The notes beneath the pieces are model-generated. The model searched no databases and was not told where the DNA came from. It saw nothing but the letters and a program-made list of their open reading frames with translations. From NCBI RefSeq assembly GCF_001553685.1, contig NZ_CP014264.1:132001-196000 (forward strand): DNA of 64,000 nucleotides, given 5' to 3'. The position numbers were made by a program, and so were the translations under genes. Shown piece by piece: positions 32,002 through 42,195 of the stretch; position 1 is the stretch's first letter; the number at the start of each line of letters is the position of its first letter. The stretch comes from Streptococcus sp. oral taxon 431 (GTDB taxonomy: Bacteria > Bacillota > Bacilli > Lactobacillales > Streptococcaceae).

Positions 32002-33168
32002 ATGCTAGATTATACAAAAGAAGATTTGCTTGAGTTGGGAGCAGAAATCACAACTCGCGAAATTTACCAACAACCAGACGTTTGGAAAGAAGCTTTTGAA
32101 GCTTATCAAGCACGACGTGATGAAATTGCAGCCTTCTTACAAGGAATTGCTGACAAACATGACTACATCAAAGTTATCCTGACTGGTGCTGGAACTTCTG
32201 CTTATGTAGGTGATACTCTGGTTCCTTACTTTAAAGAAGTTTATGATGAACGTAAATGGAATTTCAATGCTATCGCGACAACTGATATTGTAGCAAACCC
32301 ACAAACTTATTTGAAAAAAGATGTGGCAACTGTTTTGGTATCATTCGCGCGTAGCGGGAACTCACCTGAGAGTGTGGCAACAGTTGACTTGGCCAAGGCT
32401 TTGGTTGATGAGCTTTATCAAGTGACCATCACATGTGCAGCTGAAGGGAAATTGGCTCTCCAAGCGCATGGTGATGACCGCAACCTCTTGCTCTTGCAAC
32501 CAGCTGCTTCTAACGATGCTGGCTTTGCTATGACTTCAAGCTTCACTTCAATGATGTTGACCGCACTCTTGGTATTTGATCCAACAGACTTTGCTGTTAA
32601 AGCTGAACGTTTCGACGTGCTATCTAGTTTAGCTCGCAAAGTTCTTGACAATGTGGCAGATGTCAAAGAGTTGGTTGACCTAGACTTTAACCGAGTGATT
32701 TATCTAGGTGCGGGCCCATTCTTCGGACTTGCTCACGAAGCCCAGCTTAAAATTTTGGAATTGACTGCTGGTCAAGTCGCGACTATGTATGAAAGTCCAG
32801 TTGGCTTCCGTCACGGTCCAAAATCTCTTATCAACGAAGATACAGTCGTTTTGGTATTTGGTACTACAACAGATTACACTCGTAAGTATGACTTAGACTT
32901 GGTTCGCGAAGTTGCTGGCGACCAAATTGCTCGTCGAGTTGTTCTCTTGAGTGATCAAGCCTTTGGACTTGAAAATGTGAAGGAAGTAGCACTTGGATGC
33001 GGTGGGGTTCTGAATGATGTTTACCGTGTCTTCCCTTACATCGTTTATGGTCAGTTATTTGCTCTCTTGACTTCACTTAAAGTTGGTAACAGACCAGATA
33101 CACCATCACCTACAGGTACAGTTAACCGTGTCGTTCAAGGTGTCATTATTCACGAGTTTGAAAAATAA
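32002..33168 (+). CDS. agaS: SIS-domain aldose/ketose isomerase or deaminase AgaS
   Basis: The 388-aa protein has two SIS sugar-phosphate domains ([51 protein letters not shown]). AgaS proteins act on amino-sugar phosphates such as galactosamine-6-P, giving tagatose-6-P. Its place after the PTS and before a tagatose-bisphosphate aldolase supports a GalNAc/galactosamine branch. The ribosome site is AGAGG before ATG 32002. Confidence 0.92.
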   Translation: MLDYTKEDLLELGAEITTREIYQQPDVWKEAFEAYQARRDEIAAFLQGIADKHDYIKVILTGAGTSAYVGDTLVPYFKEVYDERKWNFNAIATTDIVANPQTYLKKDVATVLVSFARSGNSPESVATVDLAKALVDELYQVTITCAAEGKLALQAHGDDRNLLLLQPAASNDAGFAMTSSFTSMMLTALLVFDPTDFAVKAERFDVLSSLARKVLDNVADVKELVDLDFNRVIYLGAGPFFGLAHEAQLKILELTAGQVATMYESPVGFRHGPKSLINEDTVVLVFGTTTDYTRKYDLDLVREVAGDQIARRVVLLSDQAFGLENVKEVALGCGGVLNDVYRVFPYIVYGQLFALLTSLKVGNRPDTPSPTGTVNRVVQGVIIHEFEK

Positions 33169-33178
33169 GGAGTTATTT

Positions 33179-34174
33179 ATGAGTAAATTAACATTAAGCC
33201 CAAATAAACATGCCTGCATGCAAAAACTCTCAGACGAGAATGGTATCATCTCAGCTCTTGCTTTTGACCAACGTGGTGCTTTGAAACGCCTCATGGCTCA
33301 ATACCAAACAGAAGAGCCAACAGTAGCTCAAATGGAAGAACTTAAAGTCTTGGTAGCGGATGAATTGACAAAATACGCTTCATCTATGCTTCTTGACCCT
33401 GAGTACGGACTTCCAGCTACAAAAGCTCTTGATCCAAAAGCTGGTCTTCTCCTTGCTTATGAAAAAACTGGATACGACACAACAAGTACAAAACGTTTGC
33501 CAGACTGCTTGGATGTTTGGTCTGCAAAACGTATCAAAGAACAAGGTGCAGATGCTGTTAAGTTCTTGCTTTACTATGACGTAGATAGCTCTGACGAACT
33601 TAACCAACAAAAACAAGCTTACATCGAACGTATCGGTTCTGAGTGTGTGGCTGAAGATATTCCATTCTTCCTTGAAATCCTTGCCTATGATGAAAAAATT
33701 GCTGACGCAGGTTCTGCTGAATACGCTAAAGTAAAACCACACAAGGTTATCGGCGCTATGAAAGTCTTCTCAGATCCACGTTTCAACATCGATGTCTTGA
33801 AAGTAGAAGTTCCAGTTAACGTGAAATACGTTGAAGGTTTTGGTGATGGCGAAATCGTTCATACACGTGAAGAAGCAGCTGCTTTCTTCAAAGCGCAAGA
33901 CGAAGCAACTAACCTTCCATACATCTACTTGAGTGCAGGTGTATCCGCTAAACTCTTCCAAAAAACTCTTGTCTTTGCCCATGAATCAGGCGCAAACTTC
34001 AATGGTGTTCTTTGTGGACGTGCTACATGGGCAGGATCAGTTGAAGCTTACATCAAAGATGGTGAAGCAGCAGCTCGCGAATGGCTTCGTACAACTGGAT
34101 TTGAAAACATTGATGAACTCAATAAAGTACTTCAAACAACAGCTACTTCATGGACTGAACGTGTAGAAGCATAG
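33179..34174 (+). CDS. lacD: Tagatose-1,6-bisphosphate aldolase (LacD family)
   Basis: Splits tagatose-1,6-bisphosphate into DHAP and glyceraldehyde-3-P. The 331-aa class I aldolase shows [26 protein letters not shown] (Schiff-base Lys candidate), FLEILAYDE and [16 protein letters not shown] 33179 follows AAGGAG 8 nt upstream, 10 nt after agaS. Reading frames that begin earlier, inside agaS, are not real starts. It may be a paralogue of the lac-operon LacD; as I recall, the reference pneumococcal agaS-galM locus lacks it. Confidence 0.93.
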   Translation: MSKLTLSPNKHACMQKLSDENGIISALAFDQRGALKRLMAQYQTEEPTVAQMEELKVLVADELTKYASSMLLDPEYGLPATKALDPKAGLLLAYEKTGYDTTSTKRLPDCLDVWSAKRIKEQGADAVKFLLYYDVDSSDELNQQKQAYIERIGSECVAEDIPFFLEILAYDEKIADAGSAEYAKVKPHKVIGAMKVFSDPRFNIDVLKVEVPVNVKYVEGFGDGEIVHTREEAAAFFKAQDEATNLPYIYLSAGVSAKLFQKTLVFAHESGANFNGVLCGRATWAGSVEAYIKDGEAAAREWLRTTGFENIDELNKVLQTTATSWTERVEA

Positions 34175-34222
34175 ATCAGAAATAGAAGAAACGACTTTTG
34201 TTAATAAAATATCTATGGTTTC

Positions 34223-34285
34223 TTGACAAAGGTGTTTGTAAATCATACAATAAAACCATAGAGAGCGAATGCGCTTTCTATGGTT
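34223..34285 (+). promoter_or_regulatory. galM promoter with palindrome over the start point
   Basis: TTGACA (34223-34228) and TACAAT (34246-34251) have a 17-nt spacer. A 14-bp inverted repeat, aaccatagagagcg (34254-34267) and cgctttctatggtt (34272-34285), covers the expected +1. Because transcription would start inside the first arm, the repeat may act as a DNA operator rather than an RNA hairpin. The minus strand reads agaaagcgcattcg, a partial cre match. It could also be the lacD terminator. Confidence 0.55.
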
Positions 34286-34320
34286 TGTTTACTTAGTTGA
34301 AATAGAAAAAGGAGAGAAGG

Positions 34321-35358
34321 ATGAAAGCATACACAGAACGTGTATTTGGGAAAGTTGATGGCAAAGATGTCCTCGCTTACCGTTTTGAAACGGAGGCAGG
34401 CTACCAACTGGAAATTATGACCTATGGAGCAACAATTCTACGCTATGTAACTCCAGATAAGGCTGGCAATTTTGCCAATGTTATCCTAGGTTTTGACGAT
34501 TTCGAAAGCTATGTGGGAAATAGCCCTAAACATGGAGCAAGTGTAGGTCCAGTTGCGGGTCGTATCGCAGGTGCAACATTTGAACTCAATGGGAAGACCT
34601 ATGAACTCGAAGTCAACAACGCAAGCAACTGTAATCACAGTGGCTCAACTGGTTGGGATTCTAGCTTGTTTGAGCTAGTCGAAGTGAATGATCATGGTTT
34701 GACTCTTTACACAGAAAGAACAGATGGGACTGGAGGTTTCCCTGGAAATCTTAAGATTTGGATTAGCTACAACTTGGAAGAAAGTGGTGCCTACGAAGTT
34801 AGTTACAAGGTAACGACAGACCAGGATACCTTGGTCAATCCAACCAACCACAGCTATTTCAACTTGTCTGGTGATTTCACTCAGACGATTGACCGTCATG
34901 TCTTCCAATTAAACACAGAAGGTATCTATCCAATCGCTCCTGACGGTGTTCCAGCTAAAACCCCAGATGCTAATCGTGATGTGGTCAAACATATCTATAA
35001 TGGTGCCTTGTTGAAAGATATCTTTGCAGAAGAAGATGAGCAAATCCAACTCGTATCTGGTTTGGACCATCCATTTGCTCTTCCTGCAGGACATGACAAT
35101 GCTGGATTCCTCTATGACCAAGGTTCAGGTCGCTTCTTGCTCTTCAAGACAGAGGCTCCTTGCTTTGTGGTCTACACAGCAAACTTTGTGGATGAGAGTG
35201 TCATTATCGCTGGTCAGCCAATGATTCAGCACAATGGGATTGCTCTAGAAGCGCAAGCTTTACCAGATGCTATTCATAGTGACCTTAAAGACCAAGTCAT
35301 TCTCAAAGCAGGTGAAACTTTCACCAGCAAAACTCGTTACGAACTTGTTGTGAAATAA
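34321..35358 (+). CDS. galM: Aldose 1-epimerase (galactose mutarotase)
   Basis: Interconverts alpha and beta anomers of galactose or glucose before further use. The 345-aa protein shows VGPVAGRIAGATF, the CNHSGSTGWDSS loop and NPTNHSYFNLSGD, which carry the conserved catalytic His and binding residues. A GGAGAGAAGG site precedes the ATG. It ends the galactoside-use region and has its own promoter at 34223. Confidence 0.95.
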   Translation: MKAYTERVFGKVDGKDVLAYRFETEAGYQLEIMTYGATILRYVTPDKAGNFANVILGFDDFESYVGNSPKHGASVGPVAGRIAGATFELNGKTYELEVNNASNCNHSGSTGWDSSLFELVEVNDHGLTLYTERTDGTGGFPGNLKIWISYNLEESGAYEVSYKVTTDQDTLVNPTNHSYFNLSGDFTQTIDRHVFQLNTEGIYPIAPDGVPAKTPDANRDVVKHIYNGALLKDIFAEEDEQIQLVSGLDHPFALPAGHDNAGFLYDQGSGRFLLFKTEAPCFVVYTANFVDESVIIAGQPMIQHNGIALEAQALPDAIHSDLKDQVILKAGETFTSKTRYELVVK

Positions 35359-35374
35359 TGATTGTTTTCTGAGT

Positions 35375-35423
35375 AAACCTAGACTTTAACCGTTAGTTAT
35401 TTACTAGCTGTTAGAATCTAGGT
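35375..35423 (+). terminator. Terminator after galM
   Basis: A 16-bp stem with two mismatches (aaacctagactttaac / gttagaatctaggttt) runs into a T6 tract. Confidence 0.75.
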
Positions 35424-35713
35424 TTTTTGATTCTTGAAAAATAAGGAAATAATCTCAAGTTTAGAAGATAATTCTATATATCAAATATTTTTACTGAATA
35501 AAGATGATTGACTTATATTGATAGTTGAATGCGTCAATAATATCTAATAGATATATTTATATGATAGCTCTTTTGCTAAAAATAAGGTATAATTAAAATG
35601 GAATAAATCTAGGCTTTTGACTAAAAAATACTAGATTTTTATAAAGATTTTTGGAAAAAAACTCTCTATAGAGACTCGTGTTCTTGGTCGAAGTTATAAG
35701 GGGAAGATTAGCA
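35424..35713. other. AT-rich spacer before the glycosyltransferase island
   Basis: A very AT-rich stretch with a TATAAT at 35588-35593 that lacks a clear -35, and a weak TTGATA-17-TATCTA alternative at 35518-35546. A further aaatctag / ctagattt inverted repeat lies at about 35606-35639. The island promoter is probably here but I cannot fix it. Confidence 0.4.
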
Positions 35714-36589
35714 ATGGTATCAGTATCTGGAAAATTCTGTATATTTTCACATAAAAATAAGCAACATCAGCGCTTTTTTCAACTGTTACCCGATGGTCAA
35801 ATCAAGGATATTGGTGGAACCGGTCATGATAATGAGCGGTTTTGGCATATGCAGGAGAATAAAATTCAACTATTTTCTAGCTCGAAAGAATTGACGGCGA
35901 TTTTTGACTGTTGCTATGAGGAAGTCGGCTATTCCTATTGGGAAGGTTTGCATCAGGGAACGATTCCTCTGGAAATTCGTGTCTATGATTCGCGTTCGGA
36001 TCTGTTTGATTACCTTACGAAATTTACTAGTCGCTATTTGATTGACTACGGGGCCTTAACAGTGGGCAATCATACTTATGGTATTCCTCAATTAGTTGAC
36101 TATGACCATGGAGGACAGGTCATTATTGGTGATTATTGTTCTATTGGACAAAATGTTCAATTTGTAACAGCAAATCATGATGTGGAATTGATTACTACTT
36201 ATCCATTTAAGAGTTTGGAGTTGTTTTACACAGACAAGCCCCTGGATATGACGGATGACCACATATTGAAGAATCCTACTCGTGTTGGAAATGATGTTTG
36301 GATTGGAAACAATGTTCAGATTATGGCAGGGGTAACTATTGGAGATGGAGCGGTGATAGCAACAGGTGCTGTAGTGACTAAAGATGTGGAACCCTATGCT
36401 ATTGTTGGAGGAAATCCTGCTAAGCTTATTCGTTATCGCATAGCAGATTCTACTGCCCGTAAGCAAATGCAAGAAATTGCCTGGTGGAACTGGTCAGAGG
36501 AATTGATTGCTGAGAGGCTGGACAAAATCATGAGTAAAGATATTTCAGCTTTCATCAAAGAATTTCTTCCACAAACTAGAGAAAGCTAG
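35714..36589 (+). CDS. Left-handed beta-helix acetyltransferase (CatB/Vat-like) with N-terminal extension
   Basis: The 291-aa protein has an unassigned N-terminal part (about residues 1-100) followed by hexapeptide repeats ([69 protein letters not shown]). TANHD contains the His used for catalysis in CatB/Vat acetyltransferases. It probably O-acetylates a sugar made by this island rather than an antibiotic. ATG 35714 follows AAGGGGA; an upstream GTG at 35678 has no such site. It is the first gene of the island. Confidence 0.8.
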   Translation: MVSVSGKFCIFSHKNKQHQRFFQLLPDGQIKDIGGTGHDNERFWHMQENKIQLFSSSKELTAIFDCCYEEVGYSYWEGLHQGTIPLEIRVYDSRSDLFDYLTKFTSRYLIDYGALTVGNHTYGIPQLVDYDHGGQVIIGDYCSIGQNVQFVTANHDVELITTYPFKSLELFYTDKPLDMTDDHILKNPTRVGNDVWIGNNVQIMAGVTIGDGAVIATGAVVTKDVEPYAIVGGNPAKLIRYRIADSTARKQMQEIAWWNWSEELIAERLDKIMSKDISAFIKEFLPQTRES

Positions 36590-36661
36590 TAGTGAGTTGG
36601 CAATCTATTGGAGAGTTGTTTCCCCCTAATTTAAGAAAAGTACAAATAGAAATATAAAAAA

Positions 36662-38755
36662 ATGACAGAAAAAATTAGTGTAATTGTACCCGTATATAAC
36701 GTTGAAAAATACCTGAGACAATGTCTGGATAGCATTCTAAGACAAACCTATCAAAATCTAGAGATCCTGATCATCAATGATGGCTCAACTGATGGAAGTG
36801 ATGCGATTTGTCGAGAATATCTTGAAAAAGATGCACGAATTTCCTATCATATTAAGGAAAATTCTGGTATTTCTGGCACAAGAAATGTTGGACTACAACT
36901 GGCATCTGGTGAATATGTGACCTTTGTAAATCCTGCAGATTGGTTAGAGAAAAATTACCTTGAAGAACTTTATGCTAGCTTAAAAGTTCATGATGCAGAC
37001 ATTTCTATAGCTAACTATTCTCTCTTTAAGGAATCAGAGAAGATTTTCTATTTTTATATAGGTGAGACTGATTATTATGAGCGTCTCTATTCGCCTTATC
37101 AGCTTTTAGATGAGCTTTATGAAACAAGATTTAACAAACATATTGCTTTAACATCTGCTTGGGGAAAACTCTATAAGCGTTCCATTTTGGAATCCTTACT
37201 TTTTTCAAATAATCGAGTTGAGAGAGATGGACTTTTTAATTTTAAAGCCTATCTTATGAGTCAAAGAGTAGTATATCTCAACAAAGCTCTCTATACTTGC
37301 CGTGAATATTCTGGAAGAGCTCTTGAGGAAAGGACGGAAGATAGGATATCGGATTTGATAGATAGTATGGAAGAACGACTAGTATTTTTAGCTAGCAAGG
37401 CTTATCCATTAGAGAAACATATAAAAGCCTATCGTACCACCTTAGAGTCTATCTTGGCAAACCTTGAGAATCAAGGCCTGAAGGATAAAGATGTTTATGC
37501 TCGTGTTCAGGAAAAATTACAGTTTTTAAAAACTAGACCACAAGCCTACAGTGAACAGAAACAAGCCATTGTACTTGCAGCTAATTATCCTTATGTTGAT
37601 CAAGTGCTAGCAACCATTAAATCGGTTCTCTATCATCATAGAAATATTCGTTTCTATCTGATTAACGGTGATTTTCCACAGGAGTGGTTTACGGGAATCA
37701 ATCGACATTTACAAGGTCTGGATAGTGAAATTATCAACTGCCGAGTCAGTATGGAGCAGATTCAACAGTACAAGACGGATATCTCCTATACAGTTTTCCT
37801 TCGCTATTTTATTTCTGATTTTGTTAAGGAGGACCGTGTCATATACATGGACTGTGATATGGTGGTAACAGGACCTCTAGATGAGCTCTATTCACTTGAT
37901 TTAGAAGGTCATCCTATCGCGGCAGTTAGAGACTACGGAGGACGTGTTTTTTATAATCGTGAGATCTTTAATGCAGGATTTTTAGTCATTGATAATGCTT
38001 ATTGGAAGGTACATCAAATGAGTCAATATCTGATTGAGATGACGAATAAATGGCATGATAAGGTAGATCAGGCAGACCAATCTATTCTCAATATGGTATT
38101 TGAAAATAATTGGTTGGAATTGCCTTTTGATTTTAATCATGTGGTACTTCATAGTCATTTTACAAACTACCAGATCCCAAATGGGCAGTCTTATCCTAAG
38201 GTTATCCATTATTTATCTCACAGAAAGCCTTGGTTTCCACTAGCCGCACAAACCTATCGTGATGTTTGGTGGTTTTATGCTCAATTAGATTGGTCAGAAG
38301 TATCAGAGAATATTGGTTTAGAGCCTCTTCGTGAGACGATGATTTATCCTAATGGCAGACCTTTTACCTGCCTCATTTACACAAGCATGGCAGAGATTCC
38401 ACATTTGGAAGACTTCATTCGAGCACTTCCGCAAGTAAACTTTAAAATAGCAGCTCGTGTGCACGTAGCAGACAGTTTAGCAAGATTGATAAGGTATTCT
38501 AATGTAACAGTTTATTCTGGAATTAGTGAATTGCATGGACTAGATGATGAATTGGTTATGACAAGCAATGTTCTATTAGATATCAATCCAGGGGAAAAAA
38601 CAATTGAAATTCTGGATCGTTTTAGTCAGGATCATAAACCAATCTTGGCATTCCAAGACTTAAAATCAACTGAGCATGGCCAACGACTTTTTGAAAGAGA
38701 GAACTGGCAAGAGCTAGCAAGGGCTATTGATAAGATTAGAAAAGGAGAGGATTAG
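36662..38755 (+). CDS. Fused GT2-GT8 glycosyltransferase with GtfB-type C-terminal module
   Basis: The 697-aa protein is a three-part fusion. Residues 1-290 are a GT2 domain (SVIVPVYNVEKYLRQCLDSIL, IINDGSTDGS). About 300-560 is a GT8 domain with the metal-binding DCD in VIYMDCDMVVTGPLDELY and a late HYLSHRKPW. The last roughly 110 residues are the module shared by six genes of this island, with its typical LLDINPGE strand. In the GT2 part the usual DxD region reads NPADW, so that active site may be weakened. It likely adds two sugars in sequence to a glycoprotein. There is little ribosome site. Confidence 0.82.
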   Translation: MTEKISVIVPVYNVEKYLRQCLDSILRQTYQNLEILIINDGSTDGSDAICREYLEKDARISYHIKENSGISGTRNVGLQLASGEYVTFVNPADWLEKNYLEELYASLKVHDADISIANYSLFKESEKIFYFYIGETDYYERLYSPYQLLDELYETRFNKHIALTSAWGKLYKRSILESLLFSNNRVERDGLFNFKAYLMSQRVVYLNKALYTCREYSGRALEERTEDRISDLIDSMEERLVFLASKAYPLEKHIKAYRTTLESILANLENQGLKDKDVYARVQEKLQFLKTRPQAYSEQKQAIVLAANYPYVDQVLATIKSVLYHHRNIRFYLINGDFPQEWFTGINRHLQGLDSEIINCRVSMEQIQQYKTDISYTVFLRYFISDFVKEDRVIYMDCDMVVTGPLDELYSLDLEGHPIAAVRDYGGRVFYNREIFNAGFLVIDNAYWKVHQMSQYLIEMTNKWHDKVDQADQSILNMVFENNWLELPFDFNHVVLHSHFTNYQIPNGQSYPKVIHYLSHRKPWFPLAAQTYRDVWWFYAQLDWSEVSENIGLEPLRETMIYPNGRPFTCLIYTSMAEIPHLEDFIRALPQVNFKIAARVHVADSLARLIRYSNVTVYSGISELHGLDDELVMTSNVLLDINPGEKTIEILDRFSQDHKPILAFQDLKSTEHGQRLFERENWQELARAIDKIRKGED

Positions 38756-38757
38756 AG

Positions 38758-39633
38758 ATGGTGGACTTTCATAAAGCAGGTGAGTATCAATATATATCTA
38801 TTTCTCCTACAGCTCAGGTTGAATTGGGACAAGATGTTACTTTACGCTCATTTGTATGTTTAGAAGTGGGGAGTGAAGCAACTTTCAAACTAGGAAATCG
38901 CGTCTTTTTCAATAATCATTGTAGTATACGTTGTGAACATCATATCGAGATTGGGAAAGATACCATGTTTGGAGATGGTGTGCGTATTTTTGATCATAAT
39001 CACCAGTATTCTAATTATCATATTGAAAAAATTAGTTTTAATAAAGGGCCAGTTATCATTGGTAAAAACTGCTGGATTGGCTCTAATGTTGTCATTCTTA
39101 AAGGGGTAACAATTGGTGATAATGTTATCATCGGTGCAGGAGCAGTTATCCATAAGGATATTCCAAGTAATTCAATCGTAGTCAGTAAGGAAGAGTTGGT
39201 GATAAAGGAACGTCCCCAGTTGGATTACCATGTGTTTACGTTAACGGCTTCGGATACCCTAGAAAATCTAACATATCTTGTGGAACATTTGCCTGAGGTG
39301 GCCTTTCATATTGCAGCAAAAACAAATGTTTCGGATCGTTTAGAGGCCTTTAATGCTTATGACAACGTCACTCTTTATACAAATGTTCACCATGGTGACA
39401 TTATCGAAGATTTATTGGAAAAAGCAGATATTTACTTAGATATCAATCACTGGGGACAGGTTGATGAGATTGTCGATCGTGCCATTGCTAAGGGAAAAAC
39501 TGTGCTGGCCTTTGATAATGTAGCCCATCGAGCAGAACTCCGTGATAAAGTGTTTTCTCATGAAGAACCTCAAAAAATGGTAGATGAGATTCGACAAATT
39601 TTACAGGTAAATAGAGAAGAAAATGAACGTTAG
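38758..39633 (+). CDS. Hexapeptide acetyltransferase fused to a GtfB-type C-terminal module
   Basis: The 291-aa protein has an N-terminal left-handed beta-helix domain (about residues 10-150; RIFDHNHQYSN with the catalytic His, CWIGSNVVILKGVTIGDNVIIGAGAVI). About 95 residues then match the C-termini of the neighbouring transferases (YHVFTLTASDTLENLTYLVE ... KADIYLDINHWGQVDEI). This suggests that the shared module targets different enzymes to one substrate. It starts 2 nt after the fused transferase gene. Confidence 0.8.
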   Translation: MVDFHKAGEYQYISISPTAQVELGQDVTLRSFVCLEVGSEATFKLGNRVFFNNHCSIRCEHHIEIGKDTMFGDGVRIFDHNHQYSNYHIEKISFNKGPVIIGKNCWIGSNVVILKGVTIGDNVIIGAGAVIHKDIPSNSIVVSKEELVIKERPQLDYHVFTLTASDTLENLTYLVEHLPEVAFHIAAKTNVSDRLEAFNAYDNVTLYTNVHHGDIIEDLLEKADIYLDINHWGQVDEIVDRAIAKGKTVLAFDNVAHRAELRDKVFSHEEPQKMVDEIRQILQVNREENER

Positions 39634-39650
39634 ACAAAAGGAATTGAAAA

Positions 39651-40884
39651 ATGAGGAAAGCAATCGTACTTGGAGCAGATAATGGATATATGGATAAGGT
39701 AGAAACTACTATCAAGTCTGTTTGTGCTCATAACGATAATATAAAATTTTATGTCTTTAATGACGATCTACCTTCGGAATGGTTTCGTATTATGAATCAG
39801 CGATTGAAAGCTATTCATTCAGAAATTGTAAATGTAAAGATTTCTGACCACACCCTTAAAAACTACCGTTTGGCGATTAGTTATCTTTCGTACGCAGCTT
39901 ATTTCCGCTATTTTATAGGAGAATTTGTTGAGGAAGATCGAGCGATTTATCTTGATTCCGATAACGATAGTAACAGGTTGCTTGGATGATTTATTTGCAA
40001 TCGATTTGGAAGACTATTGGTTGGCAGGAGTAGCAGATTACTTTGACGGAGCCTATACAGGTGGTTTTAACTCAGGTATGATGGTGATTCCTGTTAAAAA
40101 GTGGAAGGATAATGATGTATCCACTCAGCTATTACAATTAACAGAACAACATCATCAAACAGTTTTTGGAGATCAAGGGATCTTAAATATCTTGTTCAAG
40201 GATAAGTGGAAAAAACTAGGACGCATTTATAATTTTATGGTTGGAATGGACACCTTGGCTCAAGTTGTCAATGACCAATCTTGGTATCAGTCTGCTCTTC
40301 CAGATGGTGTTTTTCCTGTAATTATTCACTATACAGGAGAGAAGCCTTGGTATCATCTATCAAAGAATCGTTATCGATCTACGTGGTGGTTTTATAATAG
40401 TGTTGACTGGTCAGATATTCTCTTGAGAAAGAACCCAATAAAATCTCAAAAAGCAGGGGATTTTAACACTCTGATTGAACCTCCTCGCTTTCATACTGCA
40501 ATTTTTACAAATTCATGTGAATTGGAGCAGATTGAAAAACTGTTAACAGAGTTTCCGCAGATACATTTTTCAATCCTTGCCCATACTTCATTTGCTTCAT
40601 CAGTTATTGATTTGCAACGTTTTACCAATGTATCTGTGTACCCTGGTTTTATTCCTTTCAATTTCGATGAGGTGATGAATAAGCTAGATTTTTATTTGGA
40701 TATCAATAATGGAAATCAGATTGCTGACATTATCCATAAAGTACATGCATTAGGGAAACCAATTTATTCATTTGATGTTACCAATCATGATGACAGCGGA
40801 CAGAATAAAGTGTATGCAGTTTCTGAAGTGATGCAAATGATTGAAGATATTAGAAGCCATCTAGCTACAATAGAAAGAAATTAG
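39651..40884 (+). pseudogene. GT8 glycosyltransferase with C-terminal module, frameshifted
   Basis: The frame starting at 39651 encodes the GT8 N-terminus (KAIVLGADNGYMDKVETTIKS ... AIYLDSD) and breaks right after the DxD motif. The matching remainder (IVTGCLDDLFAIDLEDYW... then the shared module) lies in another frame to 40884. Removing one A at 39963-39964 restores DSDTIVTG and a 411-residue protein, so a single-base insertion explains the break. Both halves are otherwise intact and very like the gene at 40889. It is a recent pseudogene or a sequencing error. Confidence 0.85.
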
Positions 40885-40888
40885 AAAA

Positions 40889-42097
40889 ATGCATAAAATA
40901 ATTGCTATGGGAGCCGATAATGGCTACATGAGTAAGGTAGAGACAACGATTAAATCAATAGCTGCCTTTAATGATCAATTCAAGATTTATATATTTAATG
41001 ATGATCTGCCGTCTGAGTGGTTTCGTGTCATGAATCAGCGGTTAAAGCCCCTTGATTCGGAAGTTATTAATGTAAAGATTTCTGACAATCATCTCCGAAA
41101 ATATAATTTACCAACGGCGCATTTATCATACGCAGCTTATTTTCGCTTTTTTATTCCAGACATACTGAAGGAAGATAAGGTTTTATATCTTGATTCGGAT
41201 ATTATTGTTAATGGAGATTTAACACCCCTTTTTGCAATAGATCTAGGTGATAGCCCAGTCGCAGCAGTTAGAGATGAATTGCAGCAAACAAATTTCAATT
41301 CAGGAGTTTTATTGATAAATAATGCCCATTGGAGAGAGCATGCGATTTCAACAAAATTGTTTGAATTAGCGGATCAGTACCATGAGGTTGAGTTTGGTGA
41401 TCAAGGAATTTTAAATCGATTTTTTGTAGGGCAATGGAAAGAGCTAGATGTCAATTACAATTTTATGGTTGGAATGGATACTATTGCGACACGTTTTCAA
41501 AAAGATGGATGGTATGTAAAAGCGAATCAATATGAGTCAGCGGTTTCTGTTATTCATTATACAGACGGGAAACCATGGTCAGCTATATATAAGAATCGCT
41601 TGGGAGATAGATGGTGGTTCTTCTATGCTTTAGATTGGTCAGATATTATCTTGCGGAAAGAGATTATCAGACATGGTTTAGAGGAGCTTACAGAAAAAGA
41701 AAAATATCATACTGCAATCTTTACAAATGCTTGCGAGATGGAGCACTTGGAGTTTTTGATAAAAGCACTACCTAATGTTCATTTTCATATTTTGGCTCAT
41801 ACTAGTTTTGCTTCTCAAGTGGTCGATTTACAACGATATTTAAATGTGTCCATTTACCCACAGTTCAATCCTTATAATTTTGAAAATGTTCTTAGTAAAA
41901 TCGATTTTTATTTAGATATCAATCATTTTAATGAAATTATGAATATCACTCAGGAAATTCATAATTTAGGGAAACCGATCTTTGCTTTTGATAATACCAG
42001 TAAGGATCAAACGGGAGAAAGTCAGATTTTTTCTTCGCAAGCTCCTGAAACGATGGTAGTGGCGATAAAAGCTTACCTCAATTCGTTAGATAAATGA
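40889..42097 (+). CDS. GT8 glycosyltransferase with GtfB-type C-terminal module
   Basis: The 402-aa protein is a GT8-fold transferase: KIIAMGADNGYMSKVETTIKS, YLDSDIIVNGDLTPLF with the DSD metal site, FNSGVLLINNAHW, GDQGILN and HYTDGKPW. The C-terminal 95 residues are the shared module (AIFTNACEMEHLEFLIKALP ... FYLDINHFNEI). GT8 enzymes use UDP-glucose or UDP-galactose with retention. It is the intact paralogue of the broken gene just upstream, from which it is separated by 4 nt. Confidence 0.88.
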   Translation: MHKIIAMGADNGYMSKVETTIKSIAAFNDQFKIYIFNDDLPSEWFRVMNQRLKPLDSEVINVKISDNHLRKYNLPTAHLSYAAYFRFFIPDILKEDKVLYLDSDIIVNGDLTPLFAIDLGDSPVAAVRDELQQTNFNSGVLLINNAHWREHAISTKLFELADQYHEVEFGDQGILNRFFVGQWKELDVNYNFMVGMDTIATRFQKDGWYVKANQYESAVSVIHYTDGKPWSAIYKNRLGDRWWFFYALDWSDIILRKEIIRHGLEELTEKEKYHTAIFTNACEMEHLEFLIKALPNVHFHILAHTSFASQVVDLQRYLNVSIYPQFNPYNFENVLSKIDFYLDINHFNEIMNITQEIHNLGKPIFAFDNTSKDQTGESQIFSSQAPETMVVAIKAYLNSLDK

Positions 42098-42195
42098 GAT
42101 ATTTTTAGTAGATAATCTAATCATCCGCTAGTTCACTTCTTTTATGGAGTCCATGCTTTGATGCTTGTGATTAGAGTTTAGTTTGGAGTTAAAGA

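Noticed and set aside
33083-33178. A start for the aldolase 32 codons upstream, inside agaS
   Set aside because: The added residues are unlike LacD proteins, and ATG 33179 has an AAGGAG site at the right distance.
35678-35713. GTG start for the first island acetyltransferase
   Set aside because: No ribosome site lies before it; AAGGGGA stands in front of ATG 35714.
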